Positions 18,919-28,420 are shown, counted from the stretch's first letter. The stretch is 64,000 nucleotides of DNA from Tistrella mobilis (GCF_041468085.1 NZ_CP121017.1:496001-560000); one strand, 5' to 3'. Notes: generated by a model not told the origin, from the letters alone. Numbers and translations are program-made.

Positions 18919-21900
18919 TCAGCCGGGGATGTCGTCCGGGCGCCGGTTGTCCCGTTGCCGGTCGCCCGGTTGCCGGGCGCCCGGCACCGCCGGTCCCCGA
19001 TTGTTACCGGAAGCCTCGGGCAGGGGCAAGCCGGCCCCGTCCCGCCGGTCCCGATCCTGGCCGGCTTGCGGGTGCAGGAAGGCACGGGTGCGACGGATTG
19101 CCTCGGCGATGCCGACCCGCTCCACCGTCACGCCTTCGGGAAAGGCGGTGGTCAGGCGTGTGGGCAGGGCACCATCCAGCAGCACGAAGACGCCGCGATC
19201 CTCCCGCGCCCGGATCAGCCGGCCGAAGGCCTGGCGCAGCCGCAGCCGGACGATGGCGTCGTCGTAATGGCTGCCACCGAAGGCCAGGCGGCGGGCGCGA
19301 TGCAGGATATCGGGCCGCGGCCAGGGCACGCGGTCGGCGACCAGCAGGCGCAGCGACCGCCCGGGCACGTCGACGCCGTCGCGCACCGCATCGGTGCCGA
19401 GCAGGCAGCTTTCCTCTTCGGCGCGGAAGATGTCGACCAGGGTCGCGGTGTCCAGCGGGTCGACATGCTGGGCATAAAGCGCAAGCCCCGCCTCTTCCAG
19501 TGCCGGCGCGATCCGGTCATGCACCACCCGCAGCCGGCGCACGGCGGTGAACAGGCCGAGCGCGCCCCCCTCTGCCGCCAGGAACAACTCGCGATAGGCG
19601 GCCGAGATCTGGTCGGCCGAGGAGCGGCGCAGATCGGTCACCACCAGGGCCAGTGCCGAGGCGCCGTAATCGAAGGGCGAGGGCAGGCTCAGCGTCTGCG
19701 GCGTGCCGGGAATGTGGCGGGCGCCGGAGCGGGTGAAGGCCGTCCGCCAGTCGAGCCCGTCACGGGTCTCCGGCCCATCACGGGTCTCGGCCGTGGCCGG
19801 CGGCTCGCCATCGCCGTCGGGCGCCGTCGCTTTGGCCCGTGCGGGCAGCCGGCCGCCGGTCAGGGTGGCGGAGGTGACCAGCAGGCCGCGGGCGCGTTCG
19901 CCGAACACCCGCGCGAAGGGCAGCATCGGGTCGATCCAGCGCCGCTTCAGGGCGACGTCGACATCGCGGCCGAAGGCGCGGTCGATCGCCAGCCAGTCGA
20001 CATGATGGGCGGGCGGGCCCTCTTCCACGGCACCCAGCATCTCGCGCCAGGCTTTGACCAGACCGGCGGCGCGACGGCTGATCGCCCGGGCGGTGGCATC
20101 GATCCGCGCCCGGTCGCCCGGCTCCAGCGTGTCGGCCTCTTCATCCAGCATGCCGGCCAGGGCTTCCGACAGCCGGCCGAGCGGCACCTCCAGCAGGCGC
20201 AGGGCGGCTTCAAGCTCTGTGGCCGCCGCGACGAAATCGGGGGAGGGCGGTCCAACCGGCGCCTCCAGCCCATAGGGCGCATCGGCATCGCCGGCGGCAC
20301 GGGCAAGCACGGTGCCGCGGGCGCGGGCCAGGAACACCTCGAACGGCCCCTCGGGCAGGCCGTCTTCCAGCCGCTGGCGCCAGCCTTCGGCCGGCAGGGC
20401 ACGGGCGGCGCGCATCGCCTCGGCCAGGGCCTCTTCGGCGGCCGGACGGCCGGCGACCAGATCGCCCACCCGGTCGCGCAGGCCGCGCGCACGACTGCGG
20501 CGCTGGGTCTCGCGGCCGCCGATCCAGCGGCGCAGCTCTTCTCCCTCGCGGCCGGACAGGTCGACGGCGAAGGCGGCATCGGCCGCGTCGAACAGGTGAT
20601 GGCCTTCATCGAACACGAAACGGTCCGGACCATACTGGTCATCGCCGCCGGTCGCCGCCTGGACCATGACCAGGGCATGATTGGCGACCACGATCCGCGC
20701 CCGGCGCGAGCGGCGCTGGGCGCGTTCGATGAAACAGCGGCGATAATGCTCACAGGCCGAGTAGATGCATTCGCCCCGGTGGTCGGTCAGGTCGAGCGTC
20801 GCCCGCCGGCCGACCAGTTCCGACAGCCAGCCCGGGAAGTCGCCGCCATAGAGCGCACCGTCGCGGGTGGCGCCGATCCAGCGGGCGGTCAGCACCAGCC
20901 CCGCCCGGTCGGGGCCGGTATCGGTGCGGCGCATGGCCTCCTGATAGTTCAGCAGGCAGAGATAGTTCTCGCGGCCCTTGCGCACCACCACGCGCCGCGC
21001 CTTCTCGTCCGGATCGGGATAGAGCCGGTCGAGTTCGTCATCGATCTGCTTCTGCAGATTCTTGGTATAGGTGCTGATCCAGACCGTGCCGCCGTTCTTT
21101 TCGGCCCAGAGGCTGGAGGGCGCGATATAGCCGAGCGTCTTGCCGGTGCCGGTGCCCGCTTCGGCCAGCACCAGGGCCGGACCCTGGCCTTCATGGCGGG
21201 CGGCGAAGGCCAGGCTGGCATGCATGGCATAGCGGCGCTGTTCCGGGCGGGGCTCGGCGCCGGCGCCGGTCAGCCGCTCCAGCCGCTGTACCGCCTCTTC
21301 GGGCAGCACGCCCAGCTGGGTGGGGCGGCCTTCGGGCGGCTGTTCCTGCCATTCGGGCAGCCGCCCCCAGACCTTCAGCCCCCAGCTGTCGGCGGGCGGC
21401 ACCGCGCCCGAGGCCTGGATCAGCGGCCGGGCCCAGATCCAGCCGGCCTGGGCCGCCTCGTGCAGCAGGGTGGCGGGTTCGGGCAGGCGCAGCTTGATCG
21501 AGGCGACCTTGAGCAGCCGGCGGGCGATCGCGCGGATGCAGGCGATCTCGCCCGCAGGATCGGCGCCCGGCAGTTCCACGTCGAGCGCGGCGGCAAGGCC
21601 GCGCGCGGTGGGTGGCGGCGTCTCCGCCGGATTGATGAAGGCGAAGAGTTCCAGCAGGTCGAAGGCTTCGAGCTGCATGGGATCCAGCCCCAGCCGTCGC
21701 GCCGTCGCCGGTTTGTGGATCACCAGCGGCTGGTGGTTGTGCCAGGCGGTCGCCACACGGTCGGGGCGCAGTGCCCGCGAGGTCTCGCCCGGGCGCGCGC
21801 TCCAATAGCCGCGGCCGCGGCGCGCCACCAGAACGGGCGCGTTCAGCGGGTCGGTGCGGGCGGGATCGAGACCCCGGAAGGCGTCGTCTTGGGCTGGCAT
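18919..21900 (-). CDS. DinG/XPD-like iron-sulfur DNA helicase
   Basis: A superfamily 2 5'-3' helicase of the DinG/YoaA type, acting on damaged or structured DNA. The 993-residue protein has an N-terminal region of about 220 residues without a clear catalytic motif, then Walker A AGTGTGKT at 248-255. Iron-sulfur cluster cysteines are visible in NYLCLLNYQEAM and GECIYSACEHYRRCF, then the DEAH-type box DEGHH, and motif VI in LRQAFGRLIRAREDRGVF. E. coli DinG is 716 residues; the longer N-terminal part is common in alphaproteobacterial homologues. It is the first gene of a likely minus-strand group helicase-terB-rnhB-ccrM. The ribosome-binding site at ATG 21900 is weak, so the start is less certain. 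Confidence 0.92.
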   Translation of the reverse strand: MPAQDDAFRGLDPARTDPLNAPVLVARRGRGYWSARPGETSRALRPDRVATAWHNHQPLVIHKPATARRLGLDPMQLEAFDLLELFAFINPAETPPPTARGLAAALDVELPGADPAGEIACIRAIARRLLKVASIKLRLPEPATLLHEAAQAGWIWARPLIQASGAVPPADSWGLKVWGRLPEWQEQPPEGRPTQLGVLPEEAVQRLERLTGAGAEPRPEQRRYAMHASLAFAARHEGQGPALVLAEAGTGTGKTLGYIAPSSLWAEKNGGTVWISTYTKNLQKQIDDELDRLYPDPDEKARRVVVRKGRENYLCLLNYQEAMRRTDTGPDRAGLVLTARWIGATRDGALYGGDFPGWLSELVGRRATLDLTDHRGECIYSACEHYRRCFIERAQRRSRRARIVVANHALVMVQAATGGDDQYGPDRFVFDEGHHLFDAADAAFAVDLSGREGEELRRWIGGRETQRRSRARGLRDRVGDLVAGRPAAEEALAEAMRAARALPAEGWRQRLEDGLPEGPFEVFLARARGTVLARAAGDADAPYGLEAPVGPPSPDFVAAATELEAALRLLEVPLGRLSEALAGMLDEEADTLEPGDRARIDATARAISRRAAGLVKAWREMLGAVEEGPPAHHVDWLAIDRAFGRDVDVALKRRWIDPMLPFARVFGERARGLLVTSATLTGGRLPARAKATAPDGDGEPPATAETRDGPETRDGLDWRTAFTRSGARHIPGTPQTLSLPSPFDYGASALALVVTDLRRSSADQISAAYRELFLAAEGGALGLFTAVRRLRVVHDRIAPALEEAGLALYAQHVDPLDTATLVDIFRAEEESCLLGTDAVRDGVDVPGRSLRLLVADRVPWPRPDILHRARRLAFGGSHYDDAIVRLRLRQAFGRLIRAREDRGVFVLLDGALPTRLTTAFPEGVTVERVGIAEAIRRTRAFLHPQAGQDRDRRDGAGLPLPEASGNNRGPAVPGARQPGDRQRDNRRPDDIPG

Positions 21901-22039
21901 CGGGGTCCGGTCGCGGGGCTCGTTCGTCGGGGGTGATGGCTGCGATCGCGCGGGCGTGCCCGTAGGTTATAGGTGTTGTTCGCGTCTTGTACCAGTTTGG
22001 CCATGCGGATGAAGCCGGCCTTGTATGAGATCGGCTCGA

Positions 22040-22068
22040 TTGACCCTTGCCGCGGCTGCGCATACCTT
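22040..22068 (+). promoter_or_regulatory. Possible sigma-70 promoter for lysS
   Basis: TTGACC at 22040-22045 and TACCTT at 22063-22068 are 17 nt apart, about 50 nt before the lysS start. The -35 is good and the -10 is weak. Confidence 0.3.
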
Positions 22069-22114
22069 CGCCGCGTTTCCATCCATCAACCCCTTCGCAG
22101 GGATGCGTCCCATC

Positions 22115-23701
22115 ATGACCGTCGATCGCCGTCTCGCGGCCGAGGCCAAGGCCTGGCCGTTCAAGGAAGCCCAGGATCTGGCAAAGCGGCTGGACGGCAA
22201 ACTGCCGGCGAAGGGCTATGTGCTGTTCGAGACCGGCTACGGCCCCTCGGGCCTGCCCCATATCGGCACCTTCGGCGAAGTGGCCCGCACCACCATGGTG
22301 CGCCGGGCCTTCGAGCAGCTGACCGGCATGCCCACCAAGCTGATCGCCTTCTCCGACGACATGGACGGGCTGCGCAAGGTTCCCGACAACATTCCGAACC
22401 AGGAACTGGTACGCGGCGCGCTGGGCAAGCCGCTGACGGCGGTGCCGGATCCGTTCGGCACCCATGCGAGCTTCGGCGCCCACAACAATGCCCGGCTGCG
22501 CGCCTTCCTCGATGCCTTCGGCTTCGAGTACGAATTCCGCTCGGCGACCGACTGCTACCGCTCGGGCGCCTTCGACGACGCGCTTCGCCGGGTGCTGGAG
22601 CGCTATGACGAGATCATGAAGGTCATGCTGCCGACCTTGGGCGAGGAGCGGCAGAAGACCTACAGCCCGATCCTGCCGGTCAGCCCCTCGACCGGCCGGG
22701 TGCTGCAGGTGCCGATCCTGTCCTATGACGCCGCCGCCGCCACCATCGTCTTCGAGGACGAGGACGGCACGAAGGTCGAGCAGCCGGTGACCGGTGGCCG
22801 GGCTAAGCTGCAGTGGAAGGCCGATTGGGCGATGCGCTGGGTGGCGCTCGATGTCGACTACGAGATGTACGGCAAGGATCTGATCCCCTCGGCCGAGCTG
22901 TCTGGCAAGATCGCCCGCATCCTGGGCGGCCGCCAGCCGAACGGCTTCGCCTATGAACTGTTCCTCGATGCCGAGGGCCAGAAGATCTCGAAGTCGAAGG
23001 GCAACGGGCTCAGCATCGAAGACTGGCTGCGCTATGGCTCGCCCGAGAGCCTCTCACTGTTCATGTTCCAGCAGCCCAAGCGCGCCAAGCGGCTCTATTT
23101 CGACGTCATCCCGCGGGCGGTGGACGACTATTATGCCCATCTCCGCGGCTTCCACGCCGCGGACGAGCCGGCGAAGACGCTGGAGAACCCGGCCTGGCAC
23201 ATCCATGGCGGCAATCCGCCGGCGGGCGAGCCGCCGGTCGGTTTCTCGATGCTGCTCAACCTGGCCAGCGCCTGCAATGCCGAGGACAAGTCGGTGCTGT
23301 GGGGCTTCATCACCCGCTACGCCCCCGAAGCGACGTCCGAAACCCAGCCCGATCTGGACCGGCTGGTCGGCTATGCGGTGAACTACTATCAGGATTTCGT
23401 GAAGCCGCAGAAGCGCTACAAGCTGCCGGATGCGGCCGAGCGCGCGGCGATCGAGGCCCTGGCGGCGAAGCTCGGCGAGCTGTCGGACGATGCCACGGCC
23501 GAGGCCATCCAGGACGAGGTCTACGAGGTCGGCAAGGCCCATGGCTTCGAGAATCTGCGTGCCTGGTTCAAGCTGCTTTATGAAGTGCTGCTCGGCCAGG
23601 AACAGGGCCCGCGCATGGGCTCGTTCATCCAGCTCTACGGCCGGCCCGAGACCATCCGCCTGATCGAAGACGCCCTGGCCGGCAAATTCGCCACCGCCTG
23701 A
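22115..23701 (+). CDS. lysS: Lysyl-tRNA synthetase, class I
   Basis: This enzyme charges tRNA-Lys. It is the class I form, found in archaea and many alphaproteobacteria, not the class II LysRS of E. coli. The 528-residue protein has the HIGH-like motif in [11 protein letters not shown] (PHIG at 48-51) and the KMSKS-like KISKSKG at 290-296, followed by the anticodon-binding helical domain. ATG 22115 is chosen because homology starts at [14 protein letters not shown]; the frame runs upstream to 22025. It is divergent from the helicase operon and ends in a strong hairpin terminator. Confidence 0.96.
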   Translation: MTVDRRLAAEAKAWPFKEAQDLAKRLDGKLPAKGYVLFETGYGPSGLPHIGTFGEVARTTMVRRAFEQLTGMPTKLIAFSDDMDGLRKVPDNIPNQELVRGALGKPLTAVPDPFGTHASFGAHNNARLRAFLDAFGFEYEFRSATDCYRSGAFDDALRRVLERYDEIMKVMLPTLGEERQKTYSPILPVSPSTGRVLQVPILSYDAAAATIVFEDEDGTKVEQPVTGGRAKLQWKADWAMRWVALDVDYEMYGKDLIPSAELSGKIARILGGRQPNGFAYELFLDAEGQKISKSKGNGLSIEDWLRYGSPESLSLFMFQQPKRAKRLYFDVIPRAVDDYYAHLRGFHAADEPAKTLENPAWHIHGGNPPAGEPPVGFSMLLNLASACNAEDKSVLWGFITRYAPEATSETQPDLDRLVGYAVNYYQDFVKPQKRYKLPDAAERAAIEALAAKLGELSDDATAEAIQDEVYEVGKAHGFENLRAWFKLLYEVLLGQEQGPRMGSFIQLYGRPETIRLIEDALAGKFATA

Positions 23702-23726
23702 CCGCGGGGGCGGAGATCCGCAAGCA

Positions 23727-23758
23727 AAGGGCCGGACGGGGTGACCTGTCCGGCCCTT
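23727..23758 (+). terminator. Rho-independent-like terminator after lysS
   Basis: An 11-bp perfect stem (AAGGGCCGGAC / GTCCGGCCCTT) with a 10-nt loop lies 26 bp after the lysS stop, followed by CTTC. It separates lysS from the toxin-antitoxin pair. Confidence 0.8.
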
Positions 23759-23802
23759 CTTCGCCAACACCTTGACGGCTGCTGCGTCAGCGTCTTGGTG
23801 AG

Positions 23803-23838
23803 CGGCGTATTGACGATGTAGATACGCCGAGCCATATT
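23803..23838 (+). promoter_or_regulatory. Promoter and palindromic operator of the TacAT-type operon
   Basis: A perfect inverted repeat CGGCGTAT-N11-ATACGCCG occupies 23803-23829. It overlaps a -35 TTGACG (23810-23815), and 17 nt further lies CATATT (23833-23838) as a candidate -10. A palindrome inside the promoter is what is expected for autorepression by a ribbon-helix-helix antitoxin. The predicted transcription start falls close to ATG 23845, so the mRNA may be nearly leaderless or translation may begin at the in-frame ATG 23869. Confidence 0.65.
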
Positions 23839-23844
23839 CGGATC

Positions 23845-24189
23845 ATGACCAGGATCCGCAGACCCGCCATGCATGATGCTTCGGATGCCTTCGCGACCAC
23901 AGTTGCGGAGCGTGGCGCTGCGCCGGATGCCAAGGCCAGCATCAATCTCAGGATTGATGCCGGAACCCGGCAGCTCATCGACGAGGCAGCGCAGGCACTG
24001 GGCAAGACCCGCACCGAGTTCATGGTCGAAAGTGCCCGCAGTCTCGCCATTGACGTGATCCTCGACCAGCGGCTCTTTCTGCTCGATCCGGCGCGTTACG
24101 ACGCCTTTCTGCAGGTGCTCGACAATCCCCCCGCGCCCGGACCGAAGCTCCGCAAACTCGTCAAGCGGACACCGGCATGGGAGAAATAG
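23845..24189 (+). CDS. tacA: DUF1778 (TacA-type) antitoxin
   Basis: A 114-residue ribbon-helix-helix antitoxin. The DNA-binding part, KASINLRIDAGTRQLIDEAA, followed by LGKTRTEFMVESA, matches the DUF1778 pattern, and the C-terminal tail (DPARYDAFLQVLDNPPAPG) is the part that binds and blocks the toxin in this family. The first eight residues may be leader if ATG 23869 is the real start. The gene overlaps the toxin gene by 13 bp. Base composition around the pair is less GC-rich than its neighbours, which fits a mobile module. Confidence 0.9.
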   Translation: MTRIRRPAMHDASDAFATTVAERGAAPDAKASINLRIDAGTRQLIDEAAQALGKTRTEFMVESARSLAIDVILDQRLFLLDPARYDAFLQVLDNPPAPGPKLRKLVKRTPAWEK

Positions 24190-24704
24190 GCGGCGAGATC
24201 GAGGGTGGAGAGGCGCTGACCTCTCCCCAGCCCATCAGCCCTGAGCATGATTTATCAACTTTTGGTTGCGGATCGCCTGAGCTGGATGCCTGGCTGCGGC
24301 ATCGTGCCCTCCGCAACGAAGGCCGTTTCTCAAGAACCTATGTGATGTGCCGCGGCCGGAAGGTGGTTGGCTATTACTGCATTTCAGCGGGGGCTCTCGG
24401 GCGTGCTGCCGTTCCCGGCAAGCTGCGTCGGAATGCCCCCGACATGATACCTGTGTCGGTCATCGGCCGTCTGGCGGTCAGCCTGGATCACGCCGGGCAG
24501 GGCCTCGGCGCCGATCTGTTGTTGGACGCGTTTGGTCGTATCGCCGCCGCATCTCGCACCCTTGGCATAAGTGCCGTGCTCGTACAGGCGAAGGACGAAC
24601 GCGCGAAGCGCTTCTACCTGAACTGCGCTGATTTCATCGAGTACCCGGAAGAAAGCCGCCTGCTCCTGCTTCCGATCGAGACGGTCATCGCGGCCTTCAG
24701 CTGA
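24177..24704 (+). CDS. tacT: GNAT-family (TacT-type) toxin acetyltransferase
   Basis: A 175-residue GNAT acetyltransferase of the TacT/AtaT type; such toxins acetylate the amino acid on charged tRNA and stop translation. The opening block contains FGCGSPELDAWLRHRAL, and the acetyl-CoA loop is present as HAGQGLGADLLLDAF (Q-G-x-G-A form). The catalytic tyrosine lies in AKRFYLNCADF near the C terminus. It overlaps the DUF1778 antitoxin gene and, at its 3' end, the convergent reductase-like gene by 8 bp. The specific tRNA target cannot be predicted. Confidence 0.9.
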   Translation: MGEIGGEIEGGEALTSPQPISPEHDLSTFGCGSPELDAWLRHRALRNEGRFSRTYVMCRGRKVVGYYCISAGALGRAAVPGKLRRNAPDMIPVSVIGRLAVSLDHAGQGLGADLLLDAFGRIAAASRTLGISAVLVQAKDERAKRFYLNCADFIEYPEESRLLLLPIETVIAAFS

Positions 24705-25866
24705 CGCTGACTGGACGTGTCGGAGAGGCTGAGGAGGGCAGCTCGTCCGCCTCTTTGATCGCCAGCCGGAAACTCTCCACCGGCCGCCCGAAACAGCGTG
24801 GTGCCGGGGGTTCGAAGCCGATGCCGGTCATCAGGGTTTCGACCTCGGCGAGGTTGGCGTCGTCGATGACGAACCAGTCGCGTGCGGCAAGCTCGGTGCG
24901 GCCCTGGCGGTGGATGGCGTGGTGCAGGGTCATGGCTTCGGCGAAGCAGCCGAAGACCACGCCGCGCGACAGGGTGAGCTTGCGCCACGAGAAGGCGCCC
25001 AGCACGTAACGCAGCCGCCGGGCATGGCCGTTGCCGGCATCCTGGCGCACCACCACCGCCTTCTCGCGTTCATAGACCGCCTGATCCAGATTGGCGGGCT
25101 CCGCCACATCGACCACCAGCAGGCGGCGGCCGGGGCGGCGTAGCATCGCGATGCCCTCGGCCGTCAGCTTCGAGGCGTCGTTATGGGTGCAGGCGATCAC
25201 CGCATCGACCCGGCCGACCCGGTCGAGATCGGTGGTGGTGGCGATGCCGAAGCCCGAGGCGGTCTCTGCCAGCGCGGCCGGGTTGGCGCCGTAGCCAACC
25301 ACCTCGAAGCCGTCGTCGACCAGCCGGCGGGTGATCATCGTGCCCAGAATGCCATAGGGGCAGATCACCATCACCCGCGCCCGGCCGGGGGCGAGATCCG
25401 CGCGGGTGAGGGCCGCACGAACATCCCGGGCCAGCAGGCTGGAGGTGCCGTTGTCGCCGATGGTGAAGACCAGGTTGGGGAACATCTCCTTCAGCGCCCG
25501 GCCGTCGCGGCCGAACAGCCGCTTGGTGGAGGCGGCGAGCAGCACCGTGCGGGCGCCGCGGGCCTCTGCCCACTGGCAGGCGGCGATGAAGCGGTCGCGG
25601 GCGTCGCGGCGGCCATCCTTGGTCATCATCTCGGCCGCGGTCACGTAGATCCCCCGCACCCGGCCGGCGACACCGTCCAGATGCATGCGCGGGCCGTTGG
25701 CATGACCCAGCACCGGCGCCCTGCGGCCGAAGAAGCGCCGCCGGTCGGCCTCGTCGCGCAGATTGGTGATGAACACCACATCGACCTCGGGCCGCCCGGT
25801 CGCGATCCGCAGCCAGCCCCGCCAGTCCGCAAGGGCGACCAGTCCCCGCCAGATGTCACTCAACAT
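24697..25866 (-). CDS. Acyl-ACP-reductase-like (AAR-like) Rossmann-fold protein
   Basis: A 389-residue protein resembling long-chain acyl-[acyl-carrier-protein] reductase, the cyanobacterial enzyme that makes fatty aldehydes. Shared features, judged by eye from memory of the cyanobacterial sequence, are the mid segment FTIGDNGTSSLLA, a nucleotide-binding strand-loop with CPYGILGTMITRRL at 169-182, and VVFGCFAEAM with C307 where the catalytic Cys lies in cyanobacterial AAR (FACFAEAM). The N terminus diverges and the protein is about 50 residues longer. No aldehyde deformylating oxygenase gene is nearby. The gene stands alone on the minus strand. It could be a different thioester reductase or a shikimate-dehydrogenase-like enzyme. 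Confidence 0.6.
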   Translation of the reverse strand: MLSDIWRGLVALADWRGWLRIATGRPEVDVVFITNLRDEADRRRFFGRRAPVLGHANGPRMHLDGVAGRVRGIYVTAAEMMTKDGRRDARDRFIAACQWAEARGARTVLLAASTKRLFGRDGRALKEMFPNLVFTIGDNGTSSLLARDVRAALTRADLAPGRARVMVICPYGILGTMITRRLVDDGFEVVGYGANPAALAETASGFGIATTTDLDRVGRVDAVIACTHNDASKLTAEGIAMLRRPGRRLLVVDVAEPANLDQAVYEREKAVVVRQDAGNGHARRLRYVLGAFSWRKLTLSRGVVFGCFAEAMTLHHAIHRQGRTELAARDWFVIDDANLAEVETLMTGIGFEPPAPRCFGRPVESFRLAIKEADELPSSASPTRPVSVS

Positions 25867-25992
25867 CGTTCTCGTCCCCGTCTGTCCGCGACGCCGGTCG
25901 CGTCGTCATGGCCGCAGACTAGGCGCCGGACCGGGCGCGATGAATACGCTCAGGCGCGTAATTCGCGGGGCCGGACGGCGGTTTTCCGCGCC

Positions 25993-27759
25993 TCAGCGGC
26001 CGCGGTGGGGAATGCTGATGGTGAACACGCTGCCACGCCCGGGCCGCGCCCGGATATCGAGCCCGAAGCCGGACTGCGCCGAGAGCCGCTGGACGATGTG
26101 CAGGCCCAGGCCGAAGCCCTCGACCTCGGCTGCATGGCTGCCGCCCTGGACGAAGGGGGCGAGCAGGCGGTCGCGCTGCGCGGGGTCGATGCCGGGTCCG
26201 TCGTCATGGACCTCGATCAGGATCGCGTCCGGCCGATGCCGTACCCCGGCCACCACACGGCTGCGGCCATAGCGCAGCGCATTGCCGATCAGATTGTCGA
26301 GGATCCGGGTCAGGACCAGCTGCGAGGCCTCGATCCGGGCGGAGGTGGGCATCAGGCGGAGCCGCATCCGCTTCGCCGCGGCCTGGGAAGCGTGGCGTTC
26401 GGCCAGATCCTCGAAGACCTCGGCCAGGTCGAGCGGCAGCACACCCGGCGTGCGCCGCGCGCCCTGGATCAACTCGTCGAGCATCAGCCGGGTGAGATCG
26501 AGCGCCCGGTCGACATGGGCCCGGACCCGGCGGTTGTCCTCGTCGTCGCGCATGGCGGTGAGGGCCAGGCGGATCGATTGCAGGGGTTGGGCGAGATCAT
26601 GGCCCGAGGCGGCGAGTTCCAGCTGTCGGTCATGGGCGATGCGCAGTGCCTGATACTTGTCGACCTCGGCGCGGGCGAGTTCCTCGGCATCGATCAGCCG
26701 CAGCCGCAGCGCCGTTTCCGCCTGTGCACGCGCAACGCGCACCCGGTCGGCCAGGGCGCCGGCGAAACAGGCGGCCTCGATCAGATAGCCGAGTTTGGGA
26801 TAGAGGAAGACATCGCCGCCGGGAAGCGGGACGCCCCCGACCACCCCGGCCCCGAAGGCGAGGTTCACGAACAGCACCAGGGCGGCGGCGCCGGCCAGGA
26901 AGAAGCGGGCGCCGGCCACCCCGTCCCGCACGGCACCCAGCCCTGCGATCAGCAGCAGGGGCGTGTAGAGCACCGAGAGCGCGAAAAGCGGCGCCAGCTC
27001 TCCGGTCAGGAAGAAGGCCGCAAAGCCTGCGGGCACCGCGGCCACGATCAGAAGCATGGCCCGGCGCAGCCGCGGCGCCCGCCGGCGCAGATCGAGCAGA
27101 CGGATGGTGAAGGCCAGATGGGCGAGTTGAACCCCGCCCGTGAACAGGATCGGCGCCACCTGGTTCCAGGCGGGTGCCTGCGGCCAGAGATACATGAAGC
27201 CATAGCCGCCGATCTGCGCCAGAAAGGCCAGCACCATGGCGCAGGTCGCCACATAGAGCAGATATTCGGGGCTGCGCAGGGTGAAAAAATGCAGCAACGC
27301 CACCACGATCATCGCCACGAACAGGCCGAGCAGCACGCCGTCGAGCAGGTGCCGCGCCGCCTGCCAGCGGTCGTACTCCGCCGCGGGGCGGAGCCGGAGC
27401 TGCAAGGGCGTGTCGGCATGCAGCCGGTAGCCGACCACCAGCGTCGACGCCCCGGCCTGAAGCTGCACGGGCAGGGCCAGCATCGGTGCCGCGATCGGCC
27501 GTGTGGCGAAACCGCTGTCGGGGGTCTGGACCAGCAGCAGGCGGCTCTGCCCGCCGTGATCGAGCCGGACCAGCAGCGCCTCGACATCGGCGACCCCGAA
27601 GCTCAGGACGAAATCCCCTGGCGCCGTCGCCTCGACGGGCAGGGAAATCCAGCGCAGCGGCCCGGTTGCAGGGGAGGCGGCGGCGGTGCCGGTGGCGACG
27701 AAGACGAGCGGCAGCAGGCGGAAGATCACCGCGAGCACCCATCCCGCCCGGCCGGCCAT
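25993..27759 (-). CDS. 7TM-type sensor histidine kinase
   Basis: A 588-residue membrane sensor kinase. It has a signal-like N terminus, an extracytoplasmic domain of about residues 30-135 resembling 7TMR-DISMED2, seven membrane segments between about 138 and 335 (7TMR-DISM type), a short coiled region, the phosphoacceptor H387 in ASGHDLAQPLQSI, and an HATPase domain with the N box DNLIGNALRYG and G boxes DDGPGIDP and GFGLGLHIV. It starts 2 bp after the response regulator stop, so the two form a two-component pair. Ligand unknown; DISMED2 domains often bind carbohydrates. Confidence 0.9.
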   Translation of the reverse strand: MAGRAGWVLAVIFRLLPLVFVATGTAAASPATGPLRWISLPVEATAPGDFVLSFGVADVEALLVRLDHGGQSRLLLVQTPDSGFATRPIAAPMLALPVQLQAGASTLVVGYRLHADTPLQLRLRPAAEYDRWQAARHLLDGVLLGLFVAMIVVALLHFFTLRSPEYLLYVATCAMVLAFLAQIGGYGFMYLWPQAPAWNQVAPILFTGGVQLAHLAFTIRLLDLRRRAPRLRRAMLLIVAAVPAGFAAFFLTGELAPLFALSVLYTPLLLIAGLGAVRDGVAGARFFLAGAAALVLFVNLAFGAGVVGGVPLPGGDVFLYPKLGYLIEAACFAGALADRVRVARAQAETALRLRLIDAEELARAEVDKYQALRIAHDRQLELAASGHDLAQPLQSIRLALTAMRDDEDNRRVRAHVDRALDLTRLMLDELIQGARRTPGVLPLDLAEVFEDLAERHASQAAAKRMRLRLMPTSARIEASQLVLTRILDNLIGNALRYGRSRVVAGVRHRPDAILIEVHDDGPGIDPAQRDRLLAPFVQGGSHAAEVEGFGLGLHIVQRLSAQSGFGLDIRARPGRGSVFTISIPHRGR

Positions 27760-27761
27760 GG

Positions 27762-28367
27762 TCAGATCAGCCCCAGTTCGGTGGCGCGGTTGATCGCCTG
27801 GGCGGCGCTGCCGACGCCGAGCTTGCGGAACAGGTTCTCGCGATGCTTGGCGATCGTGCGGTCCGACAGGTTGAAGCGGGCGGCGATCTCGGCATTGCCC
27901 AGCCCCTGGCAGACCAGCCGCAGCACCTGGTATTCGCGCTGGGTCAGCGAGAGCGCGTCGGCTCCCGCCGCGATCCCCTCGCGGATCGCCTCGGGCAGCA
28001 CCTGCCGGCCGGCGGCGACCGCCTCCAGCGCCCGGAGCAGCGTGTCGGCATCGCCCGCCTTGGGCAGCACGGCATCGGCACCGGCCTCGACCAGCCGGGC
28101 ATGCAGCACACCCGATGTGGTGCCGGTCAGGATCACCACCTTCAGCGCGGGAAACCGCTTCTTGAGCCAGGCGGTGACCGAGGTGATCTCGGCGCCCGGC
28201 ATCTGGTAGTCCAGCACCGCCAGATCCGGTTCATGCGCCTGGACCAGGCGCCCGATCTCGCTGCCCGATGCGGTTTCGCAGACGATACGATGCGGGGTGC
28301 GCGCCTCGATCAGCATGCGGATGCCATCGCGGAAGATCTCGTGATCATCGGCGAGAAGAAGCTTCAT
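27762..28367 (-). CDS. NarL/LuxR-family response regulator
   Basis: A 201-residue response regulator with a receiver domain (acidic pocket LLADDHE at 4-10, phosphoacceptor D53 in AVLDYQMPG) and a LuxR-type helix-turn-helix (LTQREYQVLRLVCQGLGN, then EIAARFNLSDRTIAKHREN). ATG 28367 is chosen because the receiver fold starts there; the frame continues upstream through the next gene without homology. It lies 53 bp after sitD and directly before the histidine kinase, so it may be cotranscribed with the metal transporter. Confidence 0.92.
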   Translation of the reverse strand: MKLLLADDHEIFRDGIRMLIEARTPHRIVCETASGSEIGRLVQAHEPDLAVLDYQMPGAEITSVTAWLKKRFPALKVVILTGTTSGVLHARLVEAGADAVLPKAGDADTLLRALEAVAAGRQVLPEAIREGIAAGADALSLTQREYQVLRLVCQGLGNAEIAARFNLSDRTIAKHRENLFRKLGVGSAAQAINRATELGLI

Positions 28368-28420
28368 GCGCGCGCTGCACCCCGGGTCCTGGTCGCGGCA
28401 CCGGGCGGGCCGCGGGATGT

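Noticed and set aside
18895-21936. A 1,013-codon frame antisense to the DinG-like helicase
   Set aside because: Antisense to an intact helicase with all motifs; no domain of its own.
25183-28209. A 1,008-codon plus-strand frame across the reductase-like, kinase and regulator genes
   Set aside because: It crosses three real minus-strand genes and has Gln/His/Gly-rich composition typical of shadow frames.
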